In this document: one piece after another, positions 1 through 6,645 of the stretch | Numbering within the stretch: position 1 is the stretch's first letter | Layout of the letters: the number at the start of each line of letters is the position of its first letter | DNA from: DATCLS01 sp036563805 | Lineage (GTDB): Bacteria > Actinomycetota > Acidimicrobiia > Acidimicrobiales > VFJN01 | Length of the DNA stretch: 64,000 bases | Direction of reading: 5' to 3' | NCBI GenBank assembly: GCA_036563805.1 | Contig: DATCLS010000051.1 | Coordinates: 8,716 to 72,715 of the forward strand | The notes under the pieces: generated by a model | The model's input: only the letters and a program-made list of their open reading frames with translations | Databases searched by the model: none | Told to the model about the DNA's origin: nothing | Position numbers and translations under genes: made by a program

Positions 1-1083
1 CGGCCGCCGGCCGGGCTGGGCCGGCTCCCGGTGGAGCGCCAGGTCCGGGGCAGCAGCCCGATGCCGTACCTGGCGCTGGCCGTGCTGCCCGCCCTGGCCG
101 TCTACGTGCTGGTCGTGCGGCGGCAGCCGGCGTGGGGCGTCGAGTTCCTCGTGGTGGTGCTCCTGGTGGTCGTGGCGCTGGGGGCGGTGCGGCACACGGC
201 GCTCATGGGCGAGTCGCGCCGGCTGTACGGCGAGCTGGGTCGCATGGCCGAGGAGCGGCGCCGCCTGATCGTCGACATGGTGCAGGCGCTCGAGGCCGAC
301 CGCTGCCGCACGGCTACCGAGCTGCACGCCCAGGTGGTGTGGCTGCTGGCCGCGATGGGCACGACCGTCCAGAGCGCGTACGCGGCCCTGCCGGCCGACG
401 CCGCGCTGACCCTGCGCGAAACGTTCGTCCAGACCCACGGCGAGCTGGGCGACCGGGCCGAGCAGTTCCGCCGGCTGATGCTCGCCACCCGGCCGCGGAT
501 GCCCGTGGCCGCCCCCGACGGCGGCGGGTCGGCGGACGGGGAGGCGGCGGGCGACGACCGCGTGCTGGTGCCGGCGCTGACCGCCTACGCCTCCGAGCTG
601 TTCCCCGACCCCGACGAGTGCCGGGTGGAGATCCACGTCGAGCCCGGCCTGGAGCTCGACTGGCGGACGACCACGGTGGCGTACCACATCGCCCGTGAGG
701 CGCTGCTCAACACGGCCCGCCACGCTCGGGCGTCGGCGGTCGCCGTGCGCGTCGCCGCGCCGGCGGACGGCCCCGGCGGCCTGGTGGTCGAGGTCAGCGA
801 CGACGGCGTCGGGTTCGAGGCGGGCCCGGGCGAGCGGGGCTCTGGCCTGGCGCTGATGGAGCTGTTCGCCGAGCTGGGCGGCGGCCGGCTGCGCGTCGAG
901 TCCGCTCCGGGGCAGGGCACCCGGGTGCGCGGCGTGCTCAACGCCGACCCCGCCGATCCCGGCGGCCCCGCCCCCGGCCGCGGCCCCGGCGGCCCGGGCG
1001 GCCCGCAGACCCCCGGCGACGACGGCCCGGCCGGCGAGCCGCGGCGCCCCCACCTGCGGCTGGTCGCCTCCGGCCCGGGCTGA
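1..1083 (+). CDS. Sensor histidine kinase, 5' partial
   Basis: C-terminal part of a two-component sensor kinase of the NarL/LiaS-like type. The frame is open from base 1, so the true start lies upstream; the first in-frame start seen is GTG at 31. Numbered from that GTG, there are two hydrophobic segments (about 13-29 and 37-53), then a coiled dimerisation helix with the candidate phospho-acceptor His99 in TELHAQ. The ATPase domain follows, with an N-box (EALLNTARH, about 222-230), a DDGVGF G-box near 257 and GSGLAL near 270. The residue after the His is Ala where HisKA_3 proteins usually have Asp. The last 60 residues are Gly/Pro-rich and low complexity. No response regulator is visible downstream; it may lie upstream of the window. 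Confidence 0.8.
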   Translation, partial: RPPAGLGRLPVERQVRGSSPMPYLALAVLPALAVYVLVVRRQPAWGVEFLVVVLLVVVALGAVRHTALMGESRRLYGELGRMAEERRRLIVDMVQALEADRCRTATELHAQVVWLLAAMGTTVQSAYAALPADAALTLRETFVQTHGELGDRAEQFRRLMLATRPRMPVAAPDGGGSADGEAAGDDRVLVPALTAYASELFPDPDECRVEIHVEPGLELDWRTTTVAYHIAREALLNTARHARASAVAVRVAAPADGPGGLVVEVSDDGVGFEAGPGERGSGLALMELFAELGGGRLRVESAPGQGTRVRGVLNADPADPGGPAPGRGPGGPGGPQTPGDDGPAGEPRRPHLRLVASGPG

Positions 1084-1106
1084 CGACCGTGCCCGGGGCC
1101 GGCCCC

Positions 1107-1161
1107 CTGCCCCCTCGCTGATCCGTCCCTGACCCGCCTCTGACCTGCGCCTGACCGCCAG
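1107..1161 (+). repeat. Five phased CTG repeats, exact 11-bp period
   Basis: CTG triplets recur at 1107, 1118, 1129, 1140 and 1151. The last three read CTGACC and the second reads CTGATC, so consecutive units share at least CTGAYC with exactly 11 bp between starts. One unit per helical turn is the arrangement bound by OmpR/PhoB-type response regulators and SARP activators. The array lies in the 250-bp gap between the kinase gene and the secreted polyester hydrolase, about 90 bp before that gene's likely -35 box. The role is inferred. Confidence 0.5.
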
Positions 1162-1245
1162 CGATCGTGCCACCGAGTGGCCCCCCGGCGGTCCCGCGGA
1201 GCGGCGGCTGGCGGGCCTGACTACCGACGGTCCCTGCTCCGAGGA

Positions 1246-1275
1246 TTGGTATTTACTGACGCGTCAGTCTATAGT
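1246..1275 (+). promoter_or_regulatory. Promoter with 14-bp palindromic operator in the spacer
   Basis: A -35-like TTGGTA (1246-1251) and a -10-like TATAGT (1270-1275) are separated by 18 bp. The spacer contains a perfect 14-bp palindrome, ACTGACGCGTCAGT (1255-1268). A regulator bound there would block RNA polymerase directly. The site sits about 63 bp before the ATG of the cutinase-like gene and is conspicuously AT-richer than its surroundings. The palindrome size suits a TetR-type repressor; the neighbouring PaaX-type regulator is another candidate. Confidence 0.6.
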
Positions 1276-1337
1276 GATTTTCGCCAAGGACCCGTCCTTC
1301 TGGGGTGGGCGGACATGGCCCTGAGGGGGAGATGCAC

Positions 1338-2324
1338 ATGAGACTGAGATCGATCGTCGCCTCGGCCGGGGGAGGGCTCGCCGTCGTCGCGCTGGCGCTG
1401 GCCAGCCTCGTCGCCAGCCCGACCGCCGCCGGCGCCCAGAGCAACCCGTACGAGCGGGGGCCCGACCCGACGGCGTCGTCCATCCGGGCGTCGCGGGGCC
1501 CCTTCGCCACGTCGTCGACCGCGGCCATCGGGGTCTCGGGCTTCGGTGGCGGCCGCGTCTACTACCCGACGACCACCAGCGAGGGGACGTTCGGGGCGGT
1601 CATCATCGCCCCCGGCTTCACGGCCGGCTCCGAGGCCTATCTGACGCTCGCCCAGCGGGTGGCGTCGCATGGCTTCGTCGCCTTCGCCATCGACACCAAC
1701 ACCCGGTTCGACTTCCCCGACTCGCGGGGGCGCCAGATCCTGGCGGCCGTCGACTGGCTGACCCAGCGGAGCTCGGTGCGCGACCGCATCGACGCCTCGC
1801 GGGTGGCGGTGTCCGGCCACTCCATGGGCGGCGGCGGCACCCTGGCCGCGGCCAACTCGCGGCCGAGCCTCCGGGCGGCGGTGGCGCTCCAGCCGTGGCA
1901 CACCACCAAGAGCTGGAGCCGCCTCCAGGTGCCGACGATGATCATCGGCGCCCAGAACGACACCGTGGCCCCGGTGGCGTCGCACTCTGAGCCCTTCTAC
2001 AACAGCATCCCGGCCAGCACCGAGAAGGCGTACGTCGAGCTGCGGGGTGAGTCGCACTTCGCCGGCAACACCAACCCTGACGACCAGGGTGCGGCCATGG
2101 TCACCTGGCTCAAGCGCTACGTCGACAACGACACCCGCTACGAGCCGTTCATGTGCCCGCCGCCCTCGAGTCTCGACTACTCGGAGTGGCGCCACACCTG
2201 CCCCGGCGGGGACCAGGGCAGTGGTGGCAGCGGTGGCGGTGGAACGCCCGGCACGCCTCCCAGCGAGGAATGCGAGTGGTGGGAGTGGTGGTGCTCGACG
2301 AGCGCCCGCACTGACGCCGCCTGA
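1338..2324 (+). CDS. Secreted polyester hydrolase, PETase/cutinase (LCC/TfCut2) family
   Basis: Alpha/beta hydrolase closely resembling the actinobacterial cutinases that cleave polyesters, including PET. The start is ATG 1338, 7 bp after GAGGGGGA; in-frame starts at 1305 and 1332 fit less well. Of 328 residues, 1-33 form a signal peptide ending AGA|QSNPY; mature LCC also begins QSNPY. Family motifs include SGFGGG (67-72), PGFTA (92-96), GHSMGGGG with nucleophile Ser162, PWH (186-188), Asp208, and SHF with catalytic His240. Cys273 and Cys288 correspond to the conserved C-terminal disulfide. Trp187, His188 and Phe241 match the type I cutinase pattern, whereas Phe94 replaces the Tyr of LCC and IsPETase. 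After the normal end comes a Gly/Ser linker and a Trp-rich tail with Cys312 and Cys319, which is not usual in the family. Family assignment is firm; activity on PET is inference. Confidence 0.93.
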   Translation: MRLRSIVASAGGGLAVVALALASLVASPTAAGAQSNPYERGPDPTASSIRASRGPFATSSTAAIGVSGFGGGRVYYPTTTSEGTFGAVIIAPGFTAGSEAYLTLAQRVASHGFVAFAIDTNTRFDFPDSRGRQILAAVDWLTQRSSVRDRIDASRVAVSGHSMGGGGTLAAANSRPSLRAAVALQPWHTTKSWSRLQVPTMIIGAQNDTVAPVASHSEPFYNSIPASTEKAYVELRGESHFAGNTNPDDQGAAMVTWLKRYVDNDTRYEPFMCPPPSSLDYSEWRHTCPGGDQGSGGSGGGGTPGTPPSEECEWWEWWCSTSARTDAA

Positions 2325-2363
2325 TCTTCCGAGATCGCCGCAGGCCCCGCGGTGAACGCCGAT

Positions 2364-2402
2364 GGCACGGGCCGTCCTACCCGGTGATGGACGGCCCGTG
2401 CC
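2364..2402. terminator. Hairpin terminator between convergent genes
   Basis: Perfect 14-bp inverted repeat (2364-2377 and 2389-2402) with an 11-nt loop. It lies just after the cutinase-like gene and overlaps the last codons and stop of the convergent PaaX-type gene. There is no clear T-run, as is common in very GC-rich genomes. It can serve both transcripts. Confidence 0.7.
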
Positions 2403-3411
2403 TGGCGGCGCGCTCGGGCGCCGGTGGATCGCCGCCCCCGCTGGCCCGCCCGGGGTCGGCGTCGGCGCGTCCGGGGGCACCGCCGTCGGGGGCGCCAGCT
2501 CCGGGAGCACCGGCGATCTCGTCCACCCGGTGGTGGCGGGGGCCGTCGGCCCCGTCGAGGCCGTCGGCGCCACCGCCAGCGGCCGCCACCAGCTCCCGGA
2601 CCCGCAGCTCGGCCAGAGGGCCGAGGGCGTCGTAGGCCTCGACGAAGCGGGCCCGGGCCGTGTTCCGGGGCCAGTCGGCCGGCAGCAGCTCGTCGGGTAG
2701 CTGGGGGTCGGTCAGGGCCAGGGCCCGCCACCGCCGCATCAGCTCGGTGCGGGCCACCAGTGCCTCGGCCGCCGGGATGGCGCGGCCGTCCAGCCGCTCC
2801 TGGATGCCGCCCACCAGGGCGATGAGCTCGTCGTAGCGCCGGCGAAGCGCCGGCAGGTCCCAGGCGTCGACCAGCGACACGCCCGTCGGCCGGGGCACGT
2901 GGGTGGCCCGCAGCACGACGGCGTCGGCGATACCGAGATCGGTCAGGCAGCGGTCGAGCGCCTCCAGCGGGGCGTGGGGGGTGATCCAGAGGCCGTCGAA
3001 CAGCGTCCCCAGCCCGAGCGCCCGGAGGCGCTTGCGCAGGACGGGGCGCAGGTGGCCGTCGGACTCCGGCACCGAGAACGCCACGCACGTCCAGCGGCCG
3101 TCCCAGGCCACGGGCTCTGCGCCGAAGCGCATGAGGCGCCGGCCCTGCTCGGCGGCCGCATCGAGCAGCTGCCGGGCCAGGCGGTAGGCGGTGTGGCGTC
3201 CCCGGCGCACGACCTCGAGGCGCCCCTTGCGAGCCTGGCGGCTGAGGGCCGCCCGGGCGGCGTCGGCTCCCACGCCGAACTCGCCCAGCAGCCGCACCAG
3301 CGCGGCCGACGGGATGTAGGCCCGGCTGTGGAACCAGTAGTCGCCCAGCAGGGTGGGGAGCAGCTCGGACGCCGGCGCGGTCCGTGGTTCCCGGTCGCTC
3401 ACGGTCCCCAT
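2377..3411 (-). CDS. PaaX-family transcriptional regulator
   Basis: 344-residue regulator resembling PaaX, the phenylacetyl-CoA-responsive repressor family. Residues about 15-85 form the N-terminal winged helix, including the family-typical start LLPTLLGDYWFHSR and a helix-turn-helix around AARAALSRQARKGRLE. The PaaX core runs to about 280, with the characteristic WDGRWTCVAFSVPE segment near 103-116. The final 60 residues are Gly/Ala/Pro-rich and poorly conserved. The start is ATG 3411. The gene is convergent with the cutinase-like gene and divergent from the second secreted hydrolase at 3648, so the 236-bp gap upstream may hold its own operator. Its ligand is unknown; an aromatic CoA ester would fit the family. 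Confidence 0.85.
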   Translation of the reverse strand: MGTVSDREPRTAPASELLPTLLGDYWFHSRAYIPSAALVRLLGEFGVGADAARAALSRQARKGRLEVVRRGRHTAYRLARQLLDAAAEQGRRLMRFGAEPVAWDGRWTCVAFSVPESDGHLRPVLRKRLRALGLGTLFDGLWITPHAPLEALDRCLTDLGIADAVVLRATHVPRPTGVSLVDAWDLPALRRRYDELIALVGGIQERLDGRAIPAAEALVARTELMRRWRALALTDPQLPDELLPADWPRNTARARFVEAYDALGPLAELRVRELVAAAGGGADGLDGADGPRHHRVDEIAGAPGAGAPDGGAPGRADADPGRASGGGDPPAPERAARHGPSITG

Positions 3412-3647
3412 GACAGCCGATCAGCGCGCGGCGAGCACATGTGACAACACCACACCCGATCGGGCGAGAAAAAGTCAACAAAACCCTTGAACTGGGCGCG
3501 GGCGTCGTTCAGACTCATCCCGAGGCGTCGTCCCCCGGGCTGGGGAGATCCGGTCGGCGACGCCGGTGGGCGATTTATGCAACCGCCGGGGCCGCGGGCA
3601 CGCTCCGGCGCGCCCGCGCCCCGCGCACGAGGGGAGGGGTTCGTCCC
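3412..3647. promoter_or_regulatory. Divergent intergenic region with a 10-bp palindrome
   Basis: The 236 bp between the PaaX-type gene and the second secreted hydrolase contain the perfect palindrome CCCGATCGGG (3455-3464). An A-rich patch (3467-3483) and a TTGAAC (3485-3490) follow, and a second AT patch occurs near 3574-3581. These are the likely sites of divergent promoters, but I cannot assign -35/-10 pairs with confidence. No RNA gene or riboswitch is recognised. Confidence 0.35.
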
Positions 3648-4775
3648 ATGCGAAGAACAGCGATCATCGACCCACGGGTGGGGTGGCGACGGCTGCTGCC
3701 GGCCCTCGCCGCGGCCGTGCTGGCCCTCACCGCGGTGGCGGCCGTCGGCGGCTTCGGCTCCGTGCCCGCGGAGGCCCAGTCGGCCGACTGCGTCACCGCC
3801 TCCAACCTCGATCACATCGAGGCCGGACGGGCCACCCAGAGCCTCGCCTTCGCCCGGGCCGTCGGCTCGAACGACTTCCTCGGGCTGGTGTGGTCGACGA
3901 CCTCGCTGCAGCGCGACGGCTCGGGGTGGCGGCGCGTGGACCGGTGCGGGCCTCCCGGCTCCAGCACGACCACGAGCACGAGCGTGCCCGGGGGCGGCGG
4001 AGACCGGCCACCGCTGTCCGAGCGCTACCAGGCCATGTACGAGACCGACCCGCGTCTGCCCCGCCACACGGTGTACCGGCCCCGGAACCTCGACCAGGTG
4101 ACCGAGCCCATGCCGATCGTGGTGTGGGGCAACGGCGCCTGCAGCGCCAACGGCACGTGGTTCCAGGAGTTCCTGACGCCGCTGGCGGCCCACGGCGTGC
4201 TCGTGATCGCCAACGGCACGCCGAACGGGTCGGGCACCACAAACTCGGACATGCTGATCGACGCCATCGACTGGGCGGTGGCCGAGAACAGTCGGCCCGG
4301 AAGCAAGTACCAGGGCCGCCTCGACACCGACGCCATCGCGGCCATGGGTCAGTCGTGCGGCGGCCTCGAGGCGATCGACGCCAGCCGCGACGTCCGGGTC
4401 GACTCGACGGTGCTGTGGAACAGCGGCATCTTCTCGAGCGGCGGCCTCGGCGGCGTGGACAAGAGCGCCCTGCAGCGGCTGCACGCCCCGGTGGCGTGGT
4501 TCACCGGCGGCCGGTCGGACATCGCCTACGGCAACGCGGTGGACGACTACCAGCGGGTGCCGTCCCGCGTGCCCGCGGTGTTGGGCCACTACGACAACGT
4601 CGGCCACACGGGGCTGTTCACCAACCCCGAGGTGGAACGGCACATCGTGACCGTGGCCGCCCAGTGGCTCGACGCCACCCTGTACGACAACGCCCAGGCG
4701 CGGTCGCAGTTCGTGGGCCAGAACTGCGGCCTGTGCTCCGGGACGCCGTGGGAGATCCAGTCGAAGAACTGGTGA
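3648..4775 (+). CDS. Secreted alpha/beta hydrolase with PHA-depolymerase-associated N-domain
   Basis: 375 residues from ATG 3648, which follows GAGGGGAGGGG. A signal peptide covers about 1-43 (…AEA|QS). Residues 48-100, bounded by Cys48 and Cys100, match a small module known from extracellular short-chain PHA depolymerases: CVTASN, AGRA, GSND, GL and a final WRRVDRC. A Ser/Thr/Pro/Gly linker (101-120) leads to an alpha/beta hydrolase domain. Its nucleophile is Ser236 in GQSCGG, with candidate Asp291 (GGRSD) and His320 (VGHTG). The C-terminus has CGLC (360-363). Together with the cutinase-like gene this suggests an extracellular ester or polyester hydrolase. The exact substrate is unknown. Confidence 0.75.
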   Translation: MRRTAIIDPRVGWRRLLPALAAAVLALTAVAAVGGFGSVPAEAQSADCVTASNLDHIEAGRATQSLAFARAVGSNDFLGLVWSTTSLQRDGSGWRRVDRCGPPGSSTTTSTSVPGGGGDRPPLSERYQAMYETDPRLPRHTVYRPRNLDQVTEPMPIVVWGNGACSANGTWFQEFLTPLAAHGVLVIANGTPNGSGTTNSDMLIDAIDWAVAENSRPGSKYQGRLDTDAIAAMGQSCGGLEAIDASRDVRVDSTVLWNSGIFSSGGLGGVDKSALQRLHAPVAWFTGGRSDIAYGNAVDDYQRVPSRVPAVLGHYDNVGHTGLFTNPEVERHIVTVAAQWLDATLYDNAQARSQFVGQNCGLCSGTPWEIQSKNW

Positions 4776-4798
4776 CGGCGGACCGTGACGGGCGTCCG

Positions 4799-4832
4799 TG
4801 CCCGGGGCATCGAACATACGATGCCCCGGGCA
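4799..4832. terminator. 14-bp hairpin abutting the next start codon
   Basis: Perfect inverted repeat, TGCCCGGGGCATCG (4799-4812) and its complement (4819-4832), with a 6-nt AACATA loop. It ends on the A of the ATG of the next gene. It may terminate the hydrolase transcript, act as an operator, or mask the downstream start. No T-run follows. Confidence 0.55.
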
Positions 4833-5992
4833 TGGCACCGTCCGCTCCGACCTCGCCGACCACGCCGACCGGCACCGACCCGGGTGGATCGTCACCGACC
4901 GGGCCCGTGCCGGCGGCGCCGCAGCTCAACGAGATCGGCTTCTACGCGTTGGCCGGGGCGCCCCAGTCGCCGGCCGAGCTGCTCGACGAGGTGGCAGCGG
5001 CCGAGGCCGCCGGGCTGGGTAGCGCCTTCATCTCCGAGCGCTTCAACATCAAGGAGGCGGTGACGCTGTCCGGCGCCGCCGGCGCCGCCTCCCGCACGCT
5101 CGGCATCGCCACGGCCGCCACCAACCACAACACCCGCCACCCGGTCGTGACCGCCTCCTACGCCACGACGATGCACAGGCTCACCGGCGGGCGGTTCACG
5201 CTGGGCCTCGGCCGGGGGATCGCCCCGCTGTTCGACGCCTACGGCCTGCCCCGGATCACCACCGCCCAGCTCGAGGACTTCGTTGGCCTGATGCGCCGCC
5301 TGTTCCGGGGCGAGGTGATCCTGGGCCACGACGGGCCCGCCGGGTCGTACCCGGTCCTCCACCTCGACTCGTCGTTCGACGAGGACATCCCGATCGGGTT
5401 CGTGGCGTTCGGGCCCAACTCGCTGGCCTTCGCCGGCCGGTCCGTCGACATGGTCGTGCTCCACACGTTCTTCACCGACGAGACCACGGCGCGGTGCGTG
5501 CGGACCGTGCGCCGGGCGGCCGAGGAGGCGGGCCGCGACCCGGCGGACGTGCGGATCTGGTCGTGCTACGCCACCGTGCACGACGGCCTGCCCGAGGAGC
5601 TGCGCCTCCGCAAGACGGTGGGGCGGATGGCCACCTACCTGCAGGGCTACGGCGACCTGCTGGTCGAGACGAACGGCTGGGACCCGGCGGTGCTGGCCCG
5701 GTTCCGGGCCGACGAGGTCGTGTCGACGTTCCCTGGGGCCATCGACGCCAAGGCCGACACCGCCACCCTGGAGCACATCGCCACGCTTATCCCCAACGAG
5801 TGGCTCGAGCCGGCCGCCACCGGCAGCCCGCAGCGCTGCGCCGAGCGGGTGCTGGCCCAGTTCGACCTCGGAGTCGACGGCGTGATCATGCATGGGGCCA
5901 CGCCGGACGAGCTCGCGCCGGTGATCGAGGCCTACCGGGCCATCCGGCCGGCCGGCCGGTTCGACGGCCTCGACCCCAACCCCGGCCGCTGA
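4832..5992 (+). CDS. LLM-class F420-dependent oxidoreductase (TIGR03857-like)
   Basis: 386-residue luciferase-fold oxidoreductase. The TIM-barrel family is shown by IGFYALAGAPQSPAELLDE, ISERFNIKEA, the TNHNTRHPVVTAS segment and LTGGRFTLGLGRGI. Members are thought to use coenzyme F420 rather than FMN and often sit in lipid or xenobiotic catabolic loci. The first 28 residues are Pro/Thr/Ser-rich. The ATG at 4832 has no Shine-Dalgarno and is the first base after a perfect hairpin; a GTG at 4907, 25 codons on, is an alternative start just before the conserved domain. Substrate unknown. Confidence 0.8.
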   Translation: MAPSAPTSPTTPTGTDPGGSSPTGPVPAAPQLNEIGFYALAGAPQSPAELLDEVAAAEAAGLGSAFISERFNIKEAVTLSGAAGAASRTLGIATAATNHNTRHPVVTASYATTMHRLTGGRFTLGLGRGIAPLFDAYGLPRITTAQLEDFVGLMRRLFRGEVILGHDGPAGSYPVLHLDSSFDEDIPIGFVAFGPNSLAFAGRSVDMVVLHTFFTDETTARCVRTVRRAAEEAGRDPADVRIWSCYATVHDGLPEELRLRKTVGRMATYLQGYGDLLVETNGWDPAVLARFRADEVVSTFPGAIDAKADTATLEHIATLIPNEWLEPAATGSPQRCAERVLAQFDLGVDGVIMHGATPDELAPVIEAYRAIRPAGRFDGLDPNPGR

Positions 5993-6011
5993 CGGATCGG
6001 CGCCCGGCGGG

Positions 6012-6500
6012 TCAGGCGTCCGCGCGCCACGTCAGGAGGCGGCCCTCGCCGGTCAGCATCAGCGACCCGTCCATGAGCCGCAGCGCGAAGGGCGCCAGGC
6101 GCAGGCAACCGAACGCCGGGGACAGGGGGCCGTCCTTCCAGACCGGGATGATGGCGGGGTCGTAGCCCACCGGCTCCGGGGCCTCGGCGAACGTGGTCCA
6201 CACCTCCTGGCGGCCGGCCTCGTCGAGGATCCACTCGGCCCGGCAGTCGGCCCGGCAGGTGTCCTGGTCGGGCGCCCAGTAGTTGACCGAGACGTACGGC
6301 GTGCGGTCGAGGTCGCGCCGCTTGGGCGACAGCGGCGAGGTGGCGATCACCCCGGTCAGCGTCGTGCCGTCCCACTCCCAGTAGGGGTGGAGGATGCGGG
6401 TGCGGGGCCGGCCGTCGGGGCCGACGGTCCCCACGGTCGCCCACACGATGCGGTGGGCCATGGCGACGAACGCGGGGGCGATCTCCTGGAGCTCGGTCAT
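6012..6500 (-). CDS. Pyridoxamine-5'-phosphate-oxidase-fold (FMN/F420 split-barrel) protein
   Basis: 162 residues from ATG 6500 (an upstream in-frame GTG at 6518 would add six residues). The split beta-barrel signature is visible: VWATVGTVGPDGRPRTRILHP, then YWEWDGTTLTGVIAT, and SVNYWAPDQD in the middle. Such proteins bind flavin or F420 and reduce or oxidise small molecules. The gene is convergent with the LLM oxidoreductase, with 19 bp between stops. An F420 link is plausible but not shown by any unique motif. Confidence 0.75.
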   Translation of the reverse strand: MTELQEIAPAFVAMAHRIVWATVGTVGPDGRPRTRILHPYWEWDGTTLTGVIATSPLSPKRRDLDRTPYVSVNYWAPDQDTCRADCRAEWILDEAGRQEVWTTFAEAPEPVGYDPAIIPVWKDGPLSPAFGCLRLAPFALRLMDGSLMLTGEGRLLTWRADA

Positions 6501-6596
6501 GGCCGCTGAGGCTGCCACACCGGTGGCTGCGGCCGCCGGCCCGGCGGGGCCATGGCTGGCGGCGCCCGCCGGGTGCGGACCTGACCGGGGCCGCCT

Positions 6597-6645
6597 AACG
6601 GCGTTACGGTCCTGGCATGGGCAACGGCGTTACGGCACTGGCATG
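6597..6645 (+). repeat. Tandem 23-bp repeat with TAACGGCGTTAC motif
   Basis: Two copies of a 23-bp unit (6597-6619 and 6623-6645, 21 of 23 identical, period 26 bp) lie directly before the SDR gene; the second copy contains its ATG. Each contains AACGGCGTTAC, an inverted repeat of half-site GTTAC. A near-identical element, GTAACAGCGTTAC, lies upstream of the LLM gene that starts at 39300. Probably a regulator binding site; the duplication may itself have spread the start region. Confidence 0.45.

Noticed and set aside
1269..2573. 434-residue minus-strand ORF antisense to the polyester hydrolase
   Set aside because: Arg/Gly/Ala-rich shadow without domains; the plus strand encodes a clear secreted hydrolase.
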